Assembly: GCA_037127315.1 (NCBI GenBank)
Contig: JBBBDQ010001185.1
Location: forward strand, 1,640,001-1,704,000
DNA: 64,000 nucleotides
Reading direction: 5' to 3'
Source: Ascarosepion bandense
Taxonomy: Eukaryota > Mollusca > Cephalopoda > Sepiida > Sepiidae
The notes beneath the pieces were generated by a model, which was given only the letters and a program-made list of their open reading frames with translations, was not told where the DNA came from and did no database searches. Positions 48,851 through 58,153 of this stretch are shown one piece after another. Position numbers and translations under genes: made by a program. Position 1 is the first letter of the stretch; every line of letters starts with the position of its first letter.

Positions 48851-49599
48851 GCCGGAAAACTTGCATATTGCTAAAAATAGAAAAAGAAAACGGGAGAGAG
48901 AAACACTGCAAATTCAATCAACTGATCGTCCCGTAAAAATAATGCAACACGAATATTCTACTGAAATACCAGACAACTGATATTTCTTTTCCATTACTTG
49001 TTTTGACTTGCTTATAATCTTTTAATTATTTGATATATAAATATAAGTAAATATACACCGTGTCGTTGTGGTCCTAAATTTGATTTTTATCATATACCAA
49101 TCCTTCGCATGTCTAGACCAGCCTCGTCAATAAGCGGTCCTGTTTTGGCTAATCTGAGATAACATGACAACGTGGGTGGTGGAATCGGCCAAAGGTCAAG
49201 TGTTATAATATAGAATTATAAAAATCAGTTATACTTTCTACTTATTTTAAGATTTTATTTAGAAAATATTAAGTATGTTATATTTTCATTTAATTTTGTT
49301 TTTGTAATATCAAAATATGAACACCTACTTTATTTTCTTTTATTCTGCTGTTTTGATCTAGAAATATGTGATTTTGTTACATATTCTATTTATTTATTAA
49401 TTTTCATTTATCGAAATATAAAAACAACTTATATTTTTCCATATTTTGCTATTTCCATATAAATATATATATACAAATGAATAAGGAATAGAGAAGATAG
49501 TTGCAACGTTCAAAACATTAATTTAAAACCGTGCTCAATATATAAACAGATCAATGAATATTTATTATAAATTATACTTTAGAACATGTACAAAGTACA

Positions 49600-49660
49600 A
49601 TCTACTACAAAAGTGTACATTTTGTTTCGACATTGAAAGAACAATGTCTCATCAGGTAGT
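49600..49660 (-). ncRNA. Canonical type I hammerhead ribozyme
   Basis: Read on the minus strand from 49659: stem I CTAC; core CTGATGA (49655-49649); stem II GACATT (49648-49643) perfectly paired with AATGTC (49634-49629) around an 8-nt loop; core GAAA (49628-49625); stem III CAAAA/TTTTG with a 7-nt loop plus the A15.1-U16.1 pair; TA cleavage dinucleotide (49607-49606); then GTAG closing stem I (49605-49602). All conserved core positions are present. It lies in a ~300-bp insertion (49480-49795) in the satellite. Confidence 0.85.
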
Positions 49661-50024
49661 TAATAATCTTGGTAATAAAAGTTATTTTTTAAAAGAAAAT
49701 GTAAAAGACCTCACCTCCTTTTATTTTTACAAAACGTTTCGTACGAGGTAAAGATGGTAGGAAAAATGAGAAAGCAAAAAGATAAATAAAACAAATATGT
49801 ATGTGTCACCTTACAATTGCGTTTTCCTATAGAAATATGAAAATCAGCCATCCTCATTATTTTGCCGTTTTTATATATGAATAAGTTATTCTGCTACATT
49901 TTCTCTTTTTTCCTTTTCGTATAGAGAAACAAAAATCATTTACATTTTCTCCTTATTTTGCGGTTTTATGTTTGAATATGTAATTCTGTTACTTTTTGTT
50001 TATTTTCATTTTTTTATATAGAAA

Positions 50025-50361
50025 CTAGCATTTCCTGGTATCGATATCAAATAAGTTTTTTTGTTGTAAACTGAATTTTGAAGGCTAAAAAGTCCTCTGA
50101 GTAAATGGTATCATGACTGAGACTAAGAACTACAATTATACCTACTTAGAGCCAAACCTGAAGCAAAAATTAAAATAAAAGGGCTGAAAAAAAATACAGA
50201 CATACAGGCAGATAAACAGACACACACACAAACATCTTGCCTTATATATATATTATCGATTTTCTGCACTATTGTAAGAACTGCAACCTTGAAACTTCTG
50301 ACTATTGTTTCTTATGTCTTTGTCTATGAGTGTATCAAATTTGATTAAAATAGGACGACTC
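50025..50361. mobile_element. Left half of an older repeat split by the gypsy insertion
   Basis: Non-satellite sequence between the 52-bp array and the gypsy LTR. With 56513-56730 it forms one older insertion into the satellite that the gypsy later entered. No ORF; it contains a CAGACACACACACAAAC tract near 50216. Confidence 0.5.
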
Positions 50362-50365
50362 CTTC
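50362..50365. other. Target site duplication CTTC (left)
   Basis: CTTC here and at 56509-56512 flank the gypsy element exactly, the 4-bp duplication typical of Ty3/gypsy insertion. Confidence 0.75.
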
Positions 50366-50838
50366 TGTTATATATCGCCGTACGACGACAAAACAACAAA
50401 CACGCATATATAAAAATATAAGGTTATATTTTTATTAATGACGACGAACCGTGTGGAATAGAGAACAGGAGAGTGAGAGCGCACATAGAATGGGTTGACG
50501 GGAGTGTATTCTTGCCGTGGTGTTTCTCTGCTTCCACTGGCCGTTCTCTGCTGGCGAATCCGTGTGTCGAGGTCTTTATATAGTCTTCTAGAACTGGGAC
50601 TTTCCTTCCGGTTTTGCCTCGCCCACGCAACGCCCACGTAATTCTAAGAGACACCTGATCTGTTTGCCTCTGTAGCCATTTCCGCCGTTGTCGGAAATAA
50701 GGTCAAATGACATCCGCTCCGGCCTCGACAGGATGTATTTCACAAACACCTGTCTTGTCGCTTCGCCGCCCCCTTCACCGACGGGAAACACCATCGCTTG
50801 CATCACTTCCTCGGGTGGGGCCAGATTGTTATATTACA
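50366..50838 (-). repeat. 3' LTR of the gypsy element
   Basis: Plus-strand ends TGTTATATATCG...ATATTACA. On the coding (minus) strand it starts TGTAATATAACA and contains a TATATATG-type box near the 50410 end. Identical to the 5' LTR except T for C at the site corresponding to 56358. Confidence 0.92.
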
Positions 50839-50852
50839 CTCCTCGCCCTCCC
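50839..50852 (-). promoter_or_regulatory. Polypurine tract
   Basis: On the minus strand GGGAGGGCGAGGAG directly precedes the 3' LTR, the expected site for plus-strand DNA priming. Confidence 0.75.
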
Positions 50853-50935
50853 ATTTTCCAAAATGTTCACCTAAGAACATTTTAAGCGCAACACCCTCAC
50901 ACACCCCCCCATGCCACACAAGCCCGACAATTGTA

Positions 50936-50980
50936 CAAAACATGTGCACGCCGAAACAACAAAACATGTGCACGCCGAAA
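50936..50980. repeat. Two tandem copies of ACATGTGCACGCCGAAACAA
   Basis: A ~23-bp near-perfect direct duplication next to the captured eIF3m fragment in the gypsy 3' region. Confidence 0.8.
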
Positions 50981-51052
50981 CAAACAAAACAACAAAAAAA
51001 AATATATATGGGGGAGCCTACATCGGCAACCCAACAATGTTCGTGTCCATTG

Positions 51053-51208
51053 TGGAATTTTCCTGTACAAAAAACACAGAATCTCTTGTGTATGCTTCAT
51101 GATGCAGTGTTGGAAGCCAAAATGAGTGAGACTGCCACAAAAGTGATGATAGAATTACTTGGGACTTATACAGAGGATAATGTTCTCCCAGCTCGATGTT
51201 TCATTGTT
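51053..51208 (+). pseudogene. Captured eIF3m gene fragment, antisense inside the gypsy element
   Basis: The plus-strand frame reads WNFPVQKTQNLLCMLHDAV, then MSETATKVMIELLGTYTEDN. This closely matches the middle of translation initiation factor 3 subunit M, just before its PCI domain. After TEDN the reading continues recognisably but with small indels and a deletion, then meets a 26-T tract (51210-51235). The fragment lies between the pol stop and the polypurine tract, opposite to the element's sense. It has no start codon context of its own. Eukaryotic eIF3m is a single-copy housekeeping gene, so this is a duplicate piece, not the functional locus. Confidence 0.75.
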
Positions 51209-51209
51209 C

Positions 51210-51235
51210 TTTTTTTTTTTTTTTTTTTTTTTTTT
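51210..51235. repeat. (T)26 homopolymer
   Basis: Reads as an A-tract on the element's coding strand, at the border of the eIF3m fragment. Confidence 0.95.
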
Positions 51236-51742
51236 AAGTTTCTGTAACTTTCAATGTTCGTTTCCTTTCTCAACTCTGTCCATACGCGTAGACGCCTCGA
51301 TGCACGACCATATGATCATAGGCGGTAACCGCGCCCCAGTTTCTAAACTGACATCGAGTAAATGACCTTTGACCAACACCATGCGTGTTTCCGCTCGAGT
51401 TTATTGTTACACATGTAACTTCATTTAATTTAATTTAATTTCAAACATACTATGTTTGAACACAGAAAAACTGCCATTATCTGCAGTACATATCATTCAT
51501 AGTCTGACCGAGAAATGTTCAATAGAAAACGAAGAAAATTACCCTGATTCCAACGTTAATCCGCATGCAATTTACTTGTGGAGGATTAGAGGTTTCATCT
51601 ATCTTAATTTAGTCTAAAAAAAAATGGACCCGTGACTCGTAATTCCTTAGTTTGTATCTTCCGCATGTTTTGCTATAAGGAAGGTGACCTAACTATTTCA
51701 CTTAAACTATCGTTAATCCTCCCACTGCTTTCTTTCCCAATC

Positions 51743-54700
51743 CTATAGCATATCAGCCAATAAGTCTACAAGACTTTTCAGTTGTTCTTTCTTTTTGTTC
51801 CGATCAACTGTGGAATCTGCAGGTCTATCCGTGCTTTTTGCCCCAACAGACGTTTGCCTCATTTGGACATCTTCGCTGCTAGGTGATTCCCTAGAAAAAC
51901 CCTGATCTACATGAGTAGATCCAGTCGTTTCACACTTTGAGCAATCATCCTCGAACGTGGATGAAACATTATTTATACCACCGATTCTATCATCATTATC
52001 AATAGTTGACACGTTTTTATTCGCCATTTTACGTCGCGTCATGATGCGACGCTCCATTAATGGAACATCAGACTCATCGTCTGATTCCACACGTTGGTGT
52101 CGATATTTGTGCACTGGAAAGTCGGTCTGTTCCGCTCCGGATTCGTCATCCGAATCACTGGATTCTAAAGCAACCTTTGCGAAAGGAAAAGGAGGGAAGT
52201 CACATTCCTGTATGTGGGGTTGCTGCCTCTTTAGGTTTCTTGTCTGACACGGGATACATTTACCTACGAAATCATTTATTTCTCTAAGTAAACAAGGCCA
52301 GAAATACTTTTGTTTTATTGAGTGGAATGTCTTATCCACCCCCATATGGCCACTGTCATCATGGTATTGAACTAGCACCCTTTTTCTAAGGTGAGATGGT
52401 ACATACAGCCTGATGAGGGGTTCATCATCAGGTTGAGACAAATAGTACACCACCTCATCCATTACTATATATCTCTTCTGTTCTGCTTTGGTAGCCCTAC
52501 CATTTCGTAATCTAATCTTCAGGTCTAAGATGTTTTTGTCTGATTCTTGCTCCCTGATTATGTCTATTCCTTTCAATGTGGGCCGTTCGGGTGCCTCTGA
52601 TGAATTTCCGACATTTTTATGGGCTGCTAATTCTTCCGGCTCCATTAGGTTGGAGTTTATAACACTAACCAAGTAATTTCTATCATCTATATCTACTGGA
52701 GAAGCAATATGGTCTTCGTTCACATCAACAGCGCGTGATAAGAGATCCGCGCAAACATTATCCTTACCCTTAAGATACTGTATGCTGCAATTGTAGCCAG
52801 ACATGCTCAGAGCCCAAGTCTGTATCTTCTTATTTTGTATGGGCGAGTTAAGTAAGTGCTCCAGGGGCCTATGATCAGTGTATATTGTGAATGTTGCGCC
52901 ATGCAGGTAGTGATTCAGTTTTTGAAGAGCATAGTGTATGGCATAAGCCTCTTTCTCTATAGTTGACCACCTCGTTTGTGTGTCACTTAATTTATGGGAC
53001 AATAAATAAATTGGTTTTTCTACATCCTTCCTATTTTCCTTATCGTACACCACCTGGGATAGGCATGCGCCAATCGATTGATCGGATGCGTCAGTATATA
53101 ACCTATACGCCTTATTTGGGTTGGGATAGGCTAGTGTTATCATCTCCGCGAGCTTCGTTTTTAGTGTATCGAAAGCGGTTTGGCAAGCATCGTCCCATTG
53201 GAATCGTGCATATTTCCTTGTCAAATTGACCAGCGGTTCGGCTATATCAGAGAAATTTCTAATAAAGCGGCGATAGTATGAGGTCATCCCAATAAAAGCT
53301 CTTACTTGCCTAACAGTGGTTGGAGTAGAAACTGACTTTATAGCCTTGACTTTATTAAGGTCTGGTTGTATTCCCTCTTCACTTATCTTGAACCCCAGGT
53401 ATTGGGTCTCTTTCTTAAAGAACTCACACTTAGCTGGCTTCAATTTAAGGTTGTGCTTACGTAGACTACTCAAGACTGTGTCTATATGTCTTAAATGATC
53501 TTCCACCGTATTTGAAAATATCAGAATATCATCTAAATATGCCAGAGCAAAATCCTCCTGTCCCTGTAAAACAACTGACATTAATTCCTGGAAGATGCCG
53601 GGTGCGTTTGCAAGTCCAAATGGCATTACATTAAAATGAAACAGACCCTTGTGGCAGGTGAATGCACTTTTTTCTTTGTCATCATCATGAAGCTTAACTT
53701 GCCAGTACCCTGATTTTAAATCAAGCTTCGAAAAGTACCTTGCCGAACCAAGTGATGCCAGTATATCATCGATGACAGGAAGAGGTCGAGCATATTTCTT
53801 TGTAATCTTATTAAGTGCTCTAAAGTCTACACAAAATCTCTTACCACCGTCTTTCTTCTCTACTAAAACTACTGGAAAACCCCACGGGCTATTGGATCTC
53901 TCAATTACACCTGCCTGCATCATTTCGTCGATTGCTGAATCCATTGTCTTTCTTTGTTTGAGGGGTGTGCGATATGGGCGTTTTCTTATGGGCTCATGCG
54001 TTCCAGTATCGATACGCATCTCCACAGTATCAGTTCTGCCCAGGTTCTTGTCGTCACTAACGAACATGTCCCTATTTCTTTTTAGCAATTTGTTAATTTC
54101 AGGCTTGAATTCCTCCGGTACATGTACCTGTTCCAAATCTACATCAGGACTTTTATTATTTTGTTTATCGGGCATAGTAATTTCAGTAATATTACCTGCC
54201 CTTTCCAATTTAGCCAGCGGACACCCCCGTCTCAAAGTGATTGTCTGGTTAGTGTTATTCATTATCAGCAACTGAAACTTACGAGACTTTGGCATTTTTA
54301 CAACTGCGTTGGCTACTGATATACCACATAAGTTGCTAACATATCCACTACTCAGCTGTTCGATTTCATATTCTTTGCCACGTCCATTTCTCAGCCTGGT
54401 TAAACCCAGACAAGCATGCAGGTGTTGAGGTCTTAATGTTACTTTTTGAGCTAACCTAACAATAGAGGAAATATGAACATCCTCCTCTAATGCCACGTAT
54501 TCTTCACCAATCTTCAATGCCCCCAAATCGAAATACATTCTCACCCCGTTCTGCATCAGCCAATCTCGGCCAAGTATAACGTTTCTATTGAGATTTTTCA
54601 CGACTAAAAAATCATGGGGTATGGACTTACTTCCTATCTGGACCTGTAGACGACAAAGGCCTTCAACGTATAACGGGGATCCATTCGCAGTTCGAAGTTT

Positions 54701-54844
54701 AATGTCCCTCTTTTGCAGTTCAAGTCCCAGTCGCAATTTTTTAAATACCCTACAGCTTATAACCGATACCTCTGCTCCCGTATCTACCAATGCCCTATAA
54801 GGTCTACGTTCTATTCTAATAAAGATGGAATTTGGCGCGCCCAT
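51743..54844 (-). CDS. pol: Gypsy pol polyprotein, integrase core deleted
   Basis: 1033 codons from the first ATG; the frame is open further upstream and differs from gag, so expression by frameshift over the gag end is likely. Aspartic protease active site VDTGAEVSV at residue 21. RT follows with VEKKDGGKRFCVDFRALNK and the catalytic AYLDD at 436-439. RNase H shows YTDAS, IEKEAYA and YTDHRPL. The integrase zinc finger (H...H...C863xxC866) is intact. After PPFPFAKVALE (about residue 894, near 52165) the sequence passes directly into an acidic, Ser/Asp/Glu-rich tail with VPLMERRIMTRRK, so the D,D-35-E core is absent with no frame loss. Usual gypsy pol proteins of this layout are longer by that core. 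The stop is followed by ~900 bp of non-pol sequence. Confidence 0.9.
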   Translation of the reverse strand: MGAPNSIFIRIERRPYRALVDTGAEVSVISCRVFKKLRLGLELQKRDIKLRTANGSPLYVEGLCRLQVQIGSKSIPHDFLVVKNLNRNVILGRDWLMQNGVRMYFDLGALKIGEEYVALEEDVHISSIVRLAQKVTLRPQHLHACLGLTRLRNGRGKEYEIEQLSSGYVSNLCGISVANAVVKMPKSRKFQLLIMNNTNQTITLRRGCPLAKLERAGNITEITMPDKQNNKSPDVDLEQVHVPEEFKPEINKLLKRNRDMFVSDDKNLGRTDTVEMRIDTGTHEPIRKRPYRTPLKQRKTMDSAIDEMMQAGVIERSNSPWGFPVVLVEKKDGGKRFCVDFRALNKITKKYARPLPVIDDILASLGSARYFSKLDLKSGYWQVKLHDDDKEKSAFTCHKGLFHFNVMPFGLANAPGIFQELMSVVLQGQEDFALAYLDDILIFSNTVEDHLRHIDTVLSSLRKHNLKLKPAKCEFFKKETQYLGFKISEEGIQPDLNKVKAIKSVSTPTTVRQVRAFIGMTSYYRRFIRNFSDIAEPLVNLTRKYARFQWDDACQTAFDTLKTKLAEMITLAYPNPNKAYRLYTDASDQSIGACLSQVVYDKENRKDVEKPIYLLSHKLSDTQTRWSTIEKEAYAIHYALQKLNHYLHGATFTIYTDHRPLEHLLNSPIQNKKIQTWALSMSGYNCSIQYLKGKDNVCADLLSRAVDVNEDHIASPVDIDDRNYLVSVINSNLMEPEELAAHKNVGNSSEAPERPTLKGIDIIREQESDKNILDLKIRLRNGRATKAEQKRYIVMDEVVYYLSQPDDEPLIRLYVPSHLRKRVLVQYHDDSGHMGVDKTFHSIKQKYFWPCLLREINDFVGKCIPCQTRNLKRQQPHIQECDFPPFPFAKVALESSDSDDESGAEQTDFPVHKYRHQRVESDDESDVPLMERRIMTRRKMANKNVSTIDNDDRIGGINNVSSTFEDDCSKCETTGSTHVDQGFSRESPSSEDVQMRQTSVGAKSTDRPADSTVDRNKKKEQLKSLVDLLADML

Positions 54845-54852
54845 ATTACCAA

Positions 54853-55761
54853 CTATGTGCGTTGGTACCGTCTTGTTCCGTTCGTTGGGCGTCGCACGAA
54901 CGGACCTCTGCCGTTTCCCGGGGCGCGTCTACAAAATTTCGCTATGTGGCCTTCTTTCCCACAATTCCAACACCTAACAACGCTCCCGTTCCTCTCCCGC
55001 TCACGAGTCCCAACTTTTCTATTGTTCTTATTCCTATTATTATTATTATTATTACTAGTATTAGATTCAGCGGGGCTTACGGCTTCTATCGGTACCCGTC
55101 TCCGAGAGTGACAAATTTCCATAGGCTCCTCTTCGTATTCAGAGTTTGCATCGTGTCGAATTTTCCATCTCAACTCAGATAACGCTTTCTGATAGGCAGC
55201 CTCTAGTGTTTGTGGCTCATCCTTCATAACTGCCATCTTTATTTCCTGATCCCTTAGACCTTTTATGAAAAATCCTAGAACTTGTTTTATCACAACTTCA
55301 TTCCTCCCGTCAACCCCAACATATGCGCCCTCCGCTAGGCGTACTACTCTCTGCATGTAGTCCTGCACCCCCTCTGTTCTACCCTGCTTAATGTTCACTA
55401 ATTCGACTAACCGTGCGTCGGGGTCTAAAACCAATCCGTAATATTCCTTTAAAGAAGTTTTTAACTCCTTCCATGTGAGTTGTGGGTTACTAGAGATTAG
55501 TCTATATACATAGTGTCCAACAGCTCCCCTTGTTGTGAGAAGAGCTGCCTGACACTTGTCTTCTTCTGCCACGCGCACAACTCTAAAATACCTCTCCATA
55601 TCCTCCAACCAAGCACTACAACCACCATCTTCTTTGCATGCTAATGGCTGTATATTTTTTAAAAAAGATTCTCCCCTTAAAGTGTTCGACACCGAACAAG
55701 CTACATTTCTCAATTCTAGGGTCAGACCTTGAACAAAATCGGCAAAAGTATGCTGTTGCAT
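54853..55761 (-). CDS. gag: Gypsy gag capsid/nucleocapsid protein
   Basis: 302 residues from the ATG at 55761; the frame extends upstream to 55821 only through an A-tract, so the inner ATG (MQQHTFADF) is preferred. The capsid-like part (about residues 45-210) shows WLEDMERYFRV, TWKELKTSLKEYY and GLRDQEIKMAVM. An Asn-rich run is followed by one zinc knuckle, CWNCGKEGHIAKFC, near the C terminus. It would form the cytoplasmic particle and package element RNA. The stop is 8 bases before the first pol ATG and pol is in another frame. No breaks were seen. Confidence 0.9.
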   Translation of the reverse strand: MQQHTFADFVQGLTLELRNVACSVSNTLRGESFLKNIQPLACKEDGGCSAWLEDMERYFRVVRVAEEDKCQAALLTTRGAVGHYVYRLISSNPQLTWKELKTSLKEYYGLVLDPDARLVELVNIKQGRTEGVQDYMQRVVRLAEGAYVGVDGRNEVVIKQVLGFFIKGLRDQEIKMAVMKDEPQTLEAAYQKALSELRWKIRHDANSEYEEEPMEICHSRRRVPIEAVSPAESNTSNNNNNNRNKNNRKVGTRERERNGSVVRCWNCGKEGHIAKFCRRAPGNGRGPFVRRPTNGTRRYQRT

Positions 55762-55783
55762 TTTTTTTTTTTTTTTTTTTTTT
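55762..55783 (-). promoter_or_regulatory. Poly(A) leader abutting the gag start codon
   Basis: On the coding strand 22 A residues directly precede the gag ATG. A-rich leaders can favour cap-dependent or PABP-assisted initiation; here that is inference. Confidence 0.5.
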
Positions 55784-56005
55784 ATAAAAATATAACTTAT
55801 GAACAAGAGCAGAACACACACAAGATCGAATCAAAAGTCACCTACCTTTCGTTGATGTTGTCTATGGTCGTCCGGTTGCTTTCTATTTTCGTCTTCTTTT
55901 TTCTTTTTCTTCCTCTATCTAGTTGTTTTAATTCCGTTGAATTTCAATTGTCGCCGTGGTAACCAAGCTCGTATCTATCTGTTTTGTTGTTGTTGTTGTC
56001 TCAAA

Positions 56006-56026
56006 ACAGCAAGTCACTAGGCACCA
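56006..56026 (-). promoter_or_regulatory. Candidate primer-binding site
   Basis: Minus strand TTGGTGCCTAGTGACTTGC starts about 9 nt inside the 5' LTR. The plus strand therefore reads like a tRNA 3' end, ...ACTAGGCACCA. The tRNA was not identified. Confidence 0.55.
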
Positions 56027-56035
56027 ATTTGCGTA

Positions 56036-56508
56036 TGTTATATATCGCCGTACGACGACAAAACAACAAACACGCATATATAAAAATATAAGGTTATATT
56101 TTTATTAATGACGACGAACCGTGTGGAATAGAGAACAGGAGAGTGAGAGCGCACATAGAATGGGTTGACGGGAGTGTATTCTTGCCGTGGTGTTTCTCTG
56201 CTTCCACTGGCCGTTCTCTGCTGGCGAATCCGTGTGTCGAGGTCTTTATATAGTCTTCTAGAACTGGGACTTTCCTTCCGGTTTTGCCTCGCCCACGCAA
56301 CGCCCACGTAATTCTAAGAGACACCTGATCTGTTTGCCTCTGTAGCCATTTCCGCCGCTGTCGGAAATAAGGTCAAATGACATCCGCTCCGGCCTCGACA
56401 GGATGTATTTCACAAACACCTGTCTTGTCGCTTCGCCGCCCCCTTCACCGACGGGAAACACCATCGCTTGCATCACTTCCTCGGGTGGGGCCAGATTGTT
56501 ATATTACA
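56036..56508 (-). repeat. 5' LTR of the gypsy element
   Basis: 473 bp, one mismatch to the 3' LTR. Followed by CTTC (56509-56512), the right target duplication. Confidence 0.92.
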
Positions 56509-56512
56509 CTTC

Positions 56513-56730
56513 TATAACCCGAGTTTTTCGATTGTCGATTTTCGATATTTATCGGGGGTACATCGACACAAAACCTAGCTAAGAACACTCGCAGACGCTT
56601 ATAGTACAACTGTGTAAATTTTCAAGAAAATCGGTTCAGCCGTTTCGGAGTCTATAGGTAACGGACACACACACACAAACACAGACACACACACAGACAC
56701 ACACAGAGACAAAGTTCCATTTCTAAATAT
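56513..56730. mobile_element. Right half of the repeat split by the gypsy insertion
   Basis: Contains AAAATCGGTTCAGCCGTTTC and an ACACAGACACAC tract (56660-56710), features often found near ends of invertebrate non-autonomous repeats. Together with 50025-50361 it is the older host repeat. Confidence 0.5.
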
Positions 56731-57800
56731 GTTTAGATTTAGATAAATGGATCAGTAACATTTTCATGCTTATTTTGAGAGCTTCTTTGATACGTAAATA
56801 AGTTATATTTTTTAACAGTTGTGTTTTACAGCTCAAATTTTGAAAATATAGTTGCTTCTAATTTTGACATTGTTATATAGAAATATGTAATTCTGTTCAT
56901 TCTTTAGTGTTTTCTCTTTTTATACAGCAATATATAAATATGTTATATTTTCTCTTAATTTTGTGTTTTTTTATATAAGTGTCATCAGTTTACTCTCCAT
57001 TTTTTCTTTATTTCCCCCTTTTTTATATAGAAATAGGAAAATATGTTACATTTTCTCCTAATGTATTTCAATTTAATATTCATTTATTATTTAGAAATAT
57101 CAAAATCAACCCCAATTTTCCATATTTTGACATTTACAATAAACATTTCAATATTTCATTCCATTTTTTCTCTTCTTTAAACATTTTAAAATATGTAAAT
57201 ATGTTTAATATTCTTTTTATTTTGCTGTTTTCATATAGAAATATGTAATTCATTTATATTTTCTCTTTATATTGGCTTTTTTATATAGAAATATGAAAAT
57301 AATTTACATTTTATTCTTATTTCTGTCTTTTTTATATATAAATATCAAATTATTATTTATTTTCTCTTTTTAAATTTTTTATTTAGAAATATTAAAATCT
57401 GCTACATTTTAATATATTTAAACTTTTTATTCTGGAAATTTCAGTATTTTATTCTTTTTTTATTCCTTTTTAAAAAGCGTTGTGTTTTTATTAAAAAAAT
57501 ATGTAAATGTCTTACATTTTCTTCTTATTTTGTCTTTTCATTTACAAATATATAAATATCTTATATATTCTCTTTTTTCGCGTTTTTGTACCAAAATATG
57601 TAATTCTGTTATATTTTTATATAAGATTTTTATATTAGGAATATCATAACTTGCTACATTTTTTCCTTTTCATTCTTTATTTAGAAATATCTGATACAAC
57701 TTCACCATAATAGTTTTTATTATGAAAATTGCATTATGTTATGTATTTTTCTATATTTTTATGAAAAATATTTTTATTTAGAAATATGTAAGTCTGTTAT

Positions 57801-58145
57801 TGTTGGGGATCACCCCTTTTTGGATACAAGAATGGACTCGCCTGATATGTACATATTATCTTGCCTATACAGAGAGCAGTAGTTGAAGAGTTGAGTTGTT
57901 GTACAGCCGCTTAGTTGGTCAGTAAGTTGGTGCTTATTAAGTTGGAGTTGTTTTGGATATAGACTCATTACCCGGACATACTTCTTAACTATTGTTTCTA
58001 CTAATAGTATTACTAGCATTCCTGAATTGACTAACCCGTGTTCCAGTTTGTATATTTTTGTTCAATATAACTTACATTTTCTATCTCCATATCTGCTTTT
58101 GTTGTTTATTAAAAAAAAACCCAAACCCCTCACGGAATCGAAACA
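57801..58145 (+). mobile_element. LTR related to the 851-bp solo LTR
   Basis: Starts TGTTGGGGATC, ends GGAATCGAAACA. It shares TGGACTCG, CTAATAGTAT and TCTATCTCCATAT blocks with 43361-44211, but lacks the 238-bp duplication. The gag-like ORF starts only 9 bp after it, leaving no room for a primer-binding site. Confidence 0.7.
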
Positions 58146-58153
58146 GCAAAATC

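Larger units (their letters stand above)
50366..56508 (-). mobile_element. Young full-length Ty3/gypsy retrotransposon lacking the integrase core
   Basis: 6143 bp with two 473-bp LTRs differing at one base, a CTTC target duplication, a primer-binding site, intact gag, a 1033-codon pol and a polypurine tract. pol has protease, RT, RNase H and the integrase zinc finger, but the integrase catalytic core is missing. The 3' region contains an antisense eIF3m fragment. It must have been integrated with help from a complete relative. It is nested in an older repeat, which is nested in the satellite. Confidence 0.92.
41395..57795. repeat. ~52-bp AT-rich satellite array, heavily interrupted
   Basis: Degenerate tandem units with the core TATAGAAATATGTAATTCTG followed by TTACATTTTCTCTTTATTTT. 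Spacing of the GAAATAT core is about 50-55 bp. Satellite segments are 41395-41650, 41965-42540, 42893-43355, 44217-45000, 45634-46770, 49207-49480, 49800-50020 and 56730-57795. Everything between them is inserted transposon sequence. There is no coding capacity; the short phenylalanine- and tyrosine-rich frames here are spurious. Confidence 0.85.

Noticed and set aside
50366..50838. Open frames inside the LTRs
   Set aside because: They occur identically in both LTRs and have no domain; they are chance frames in repeat sequence.
51957..54319. Plus-strand open frames opposite gypsy pol
   Set aside because: They are shadows of the 1033-codon pol frame, with no family motifs.
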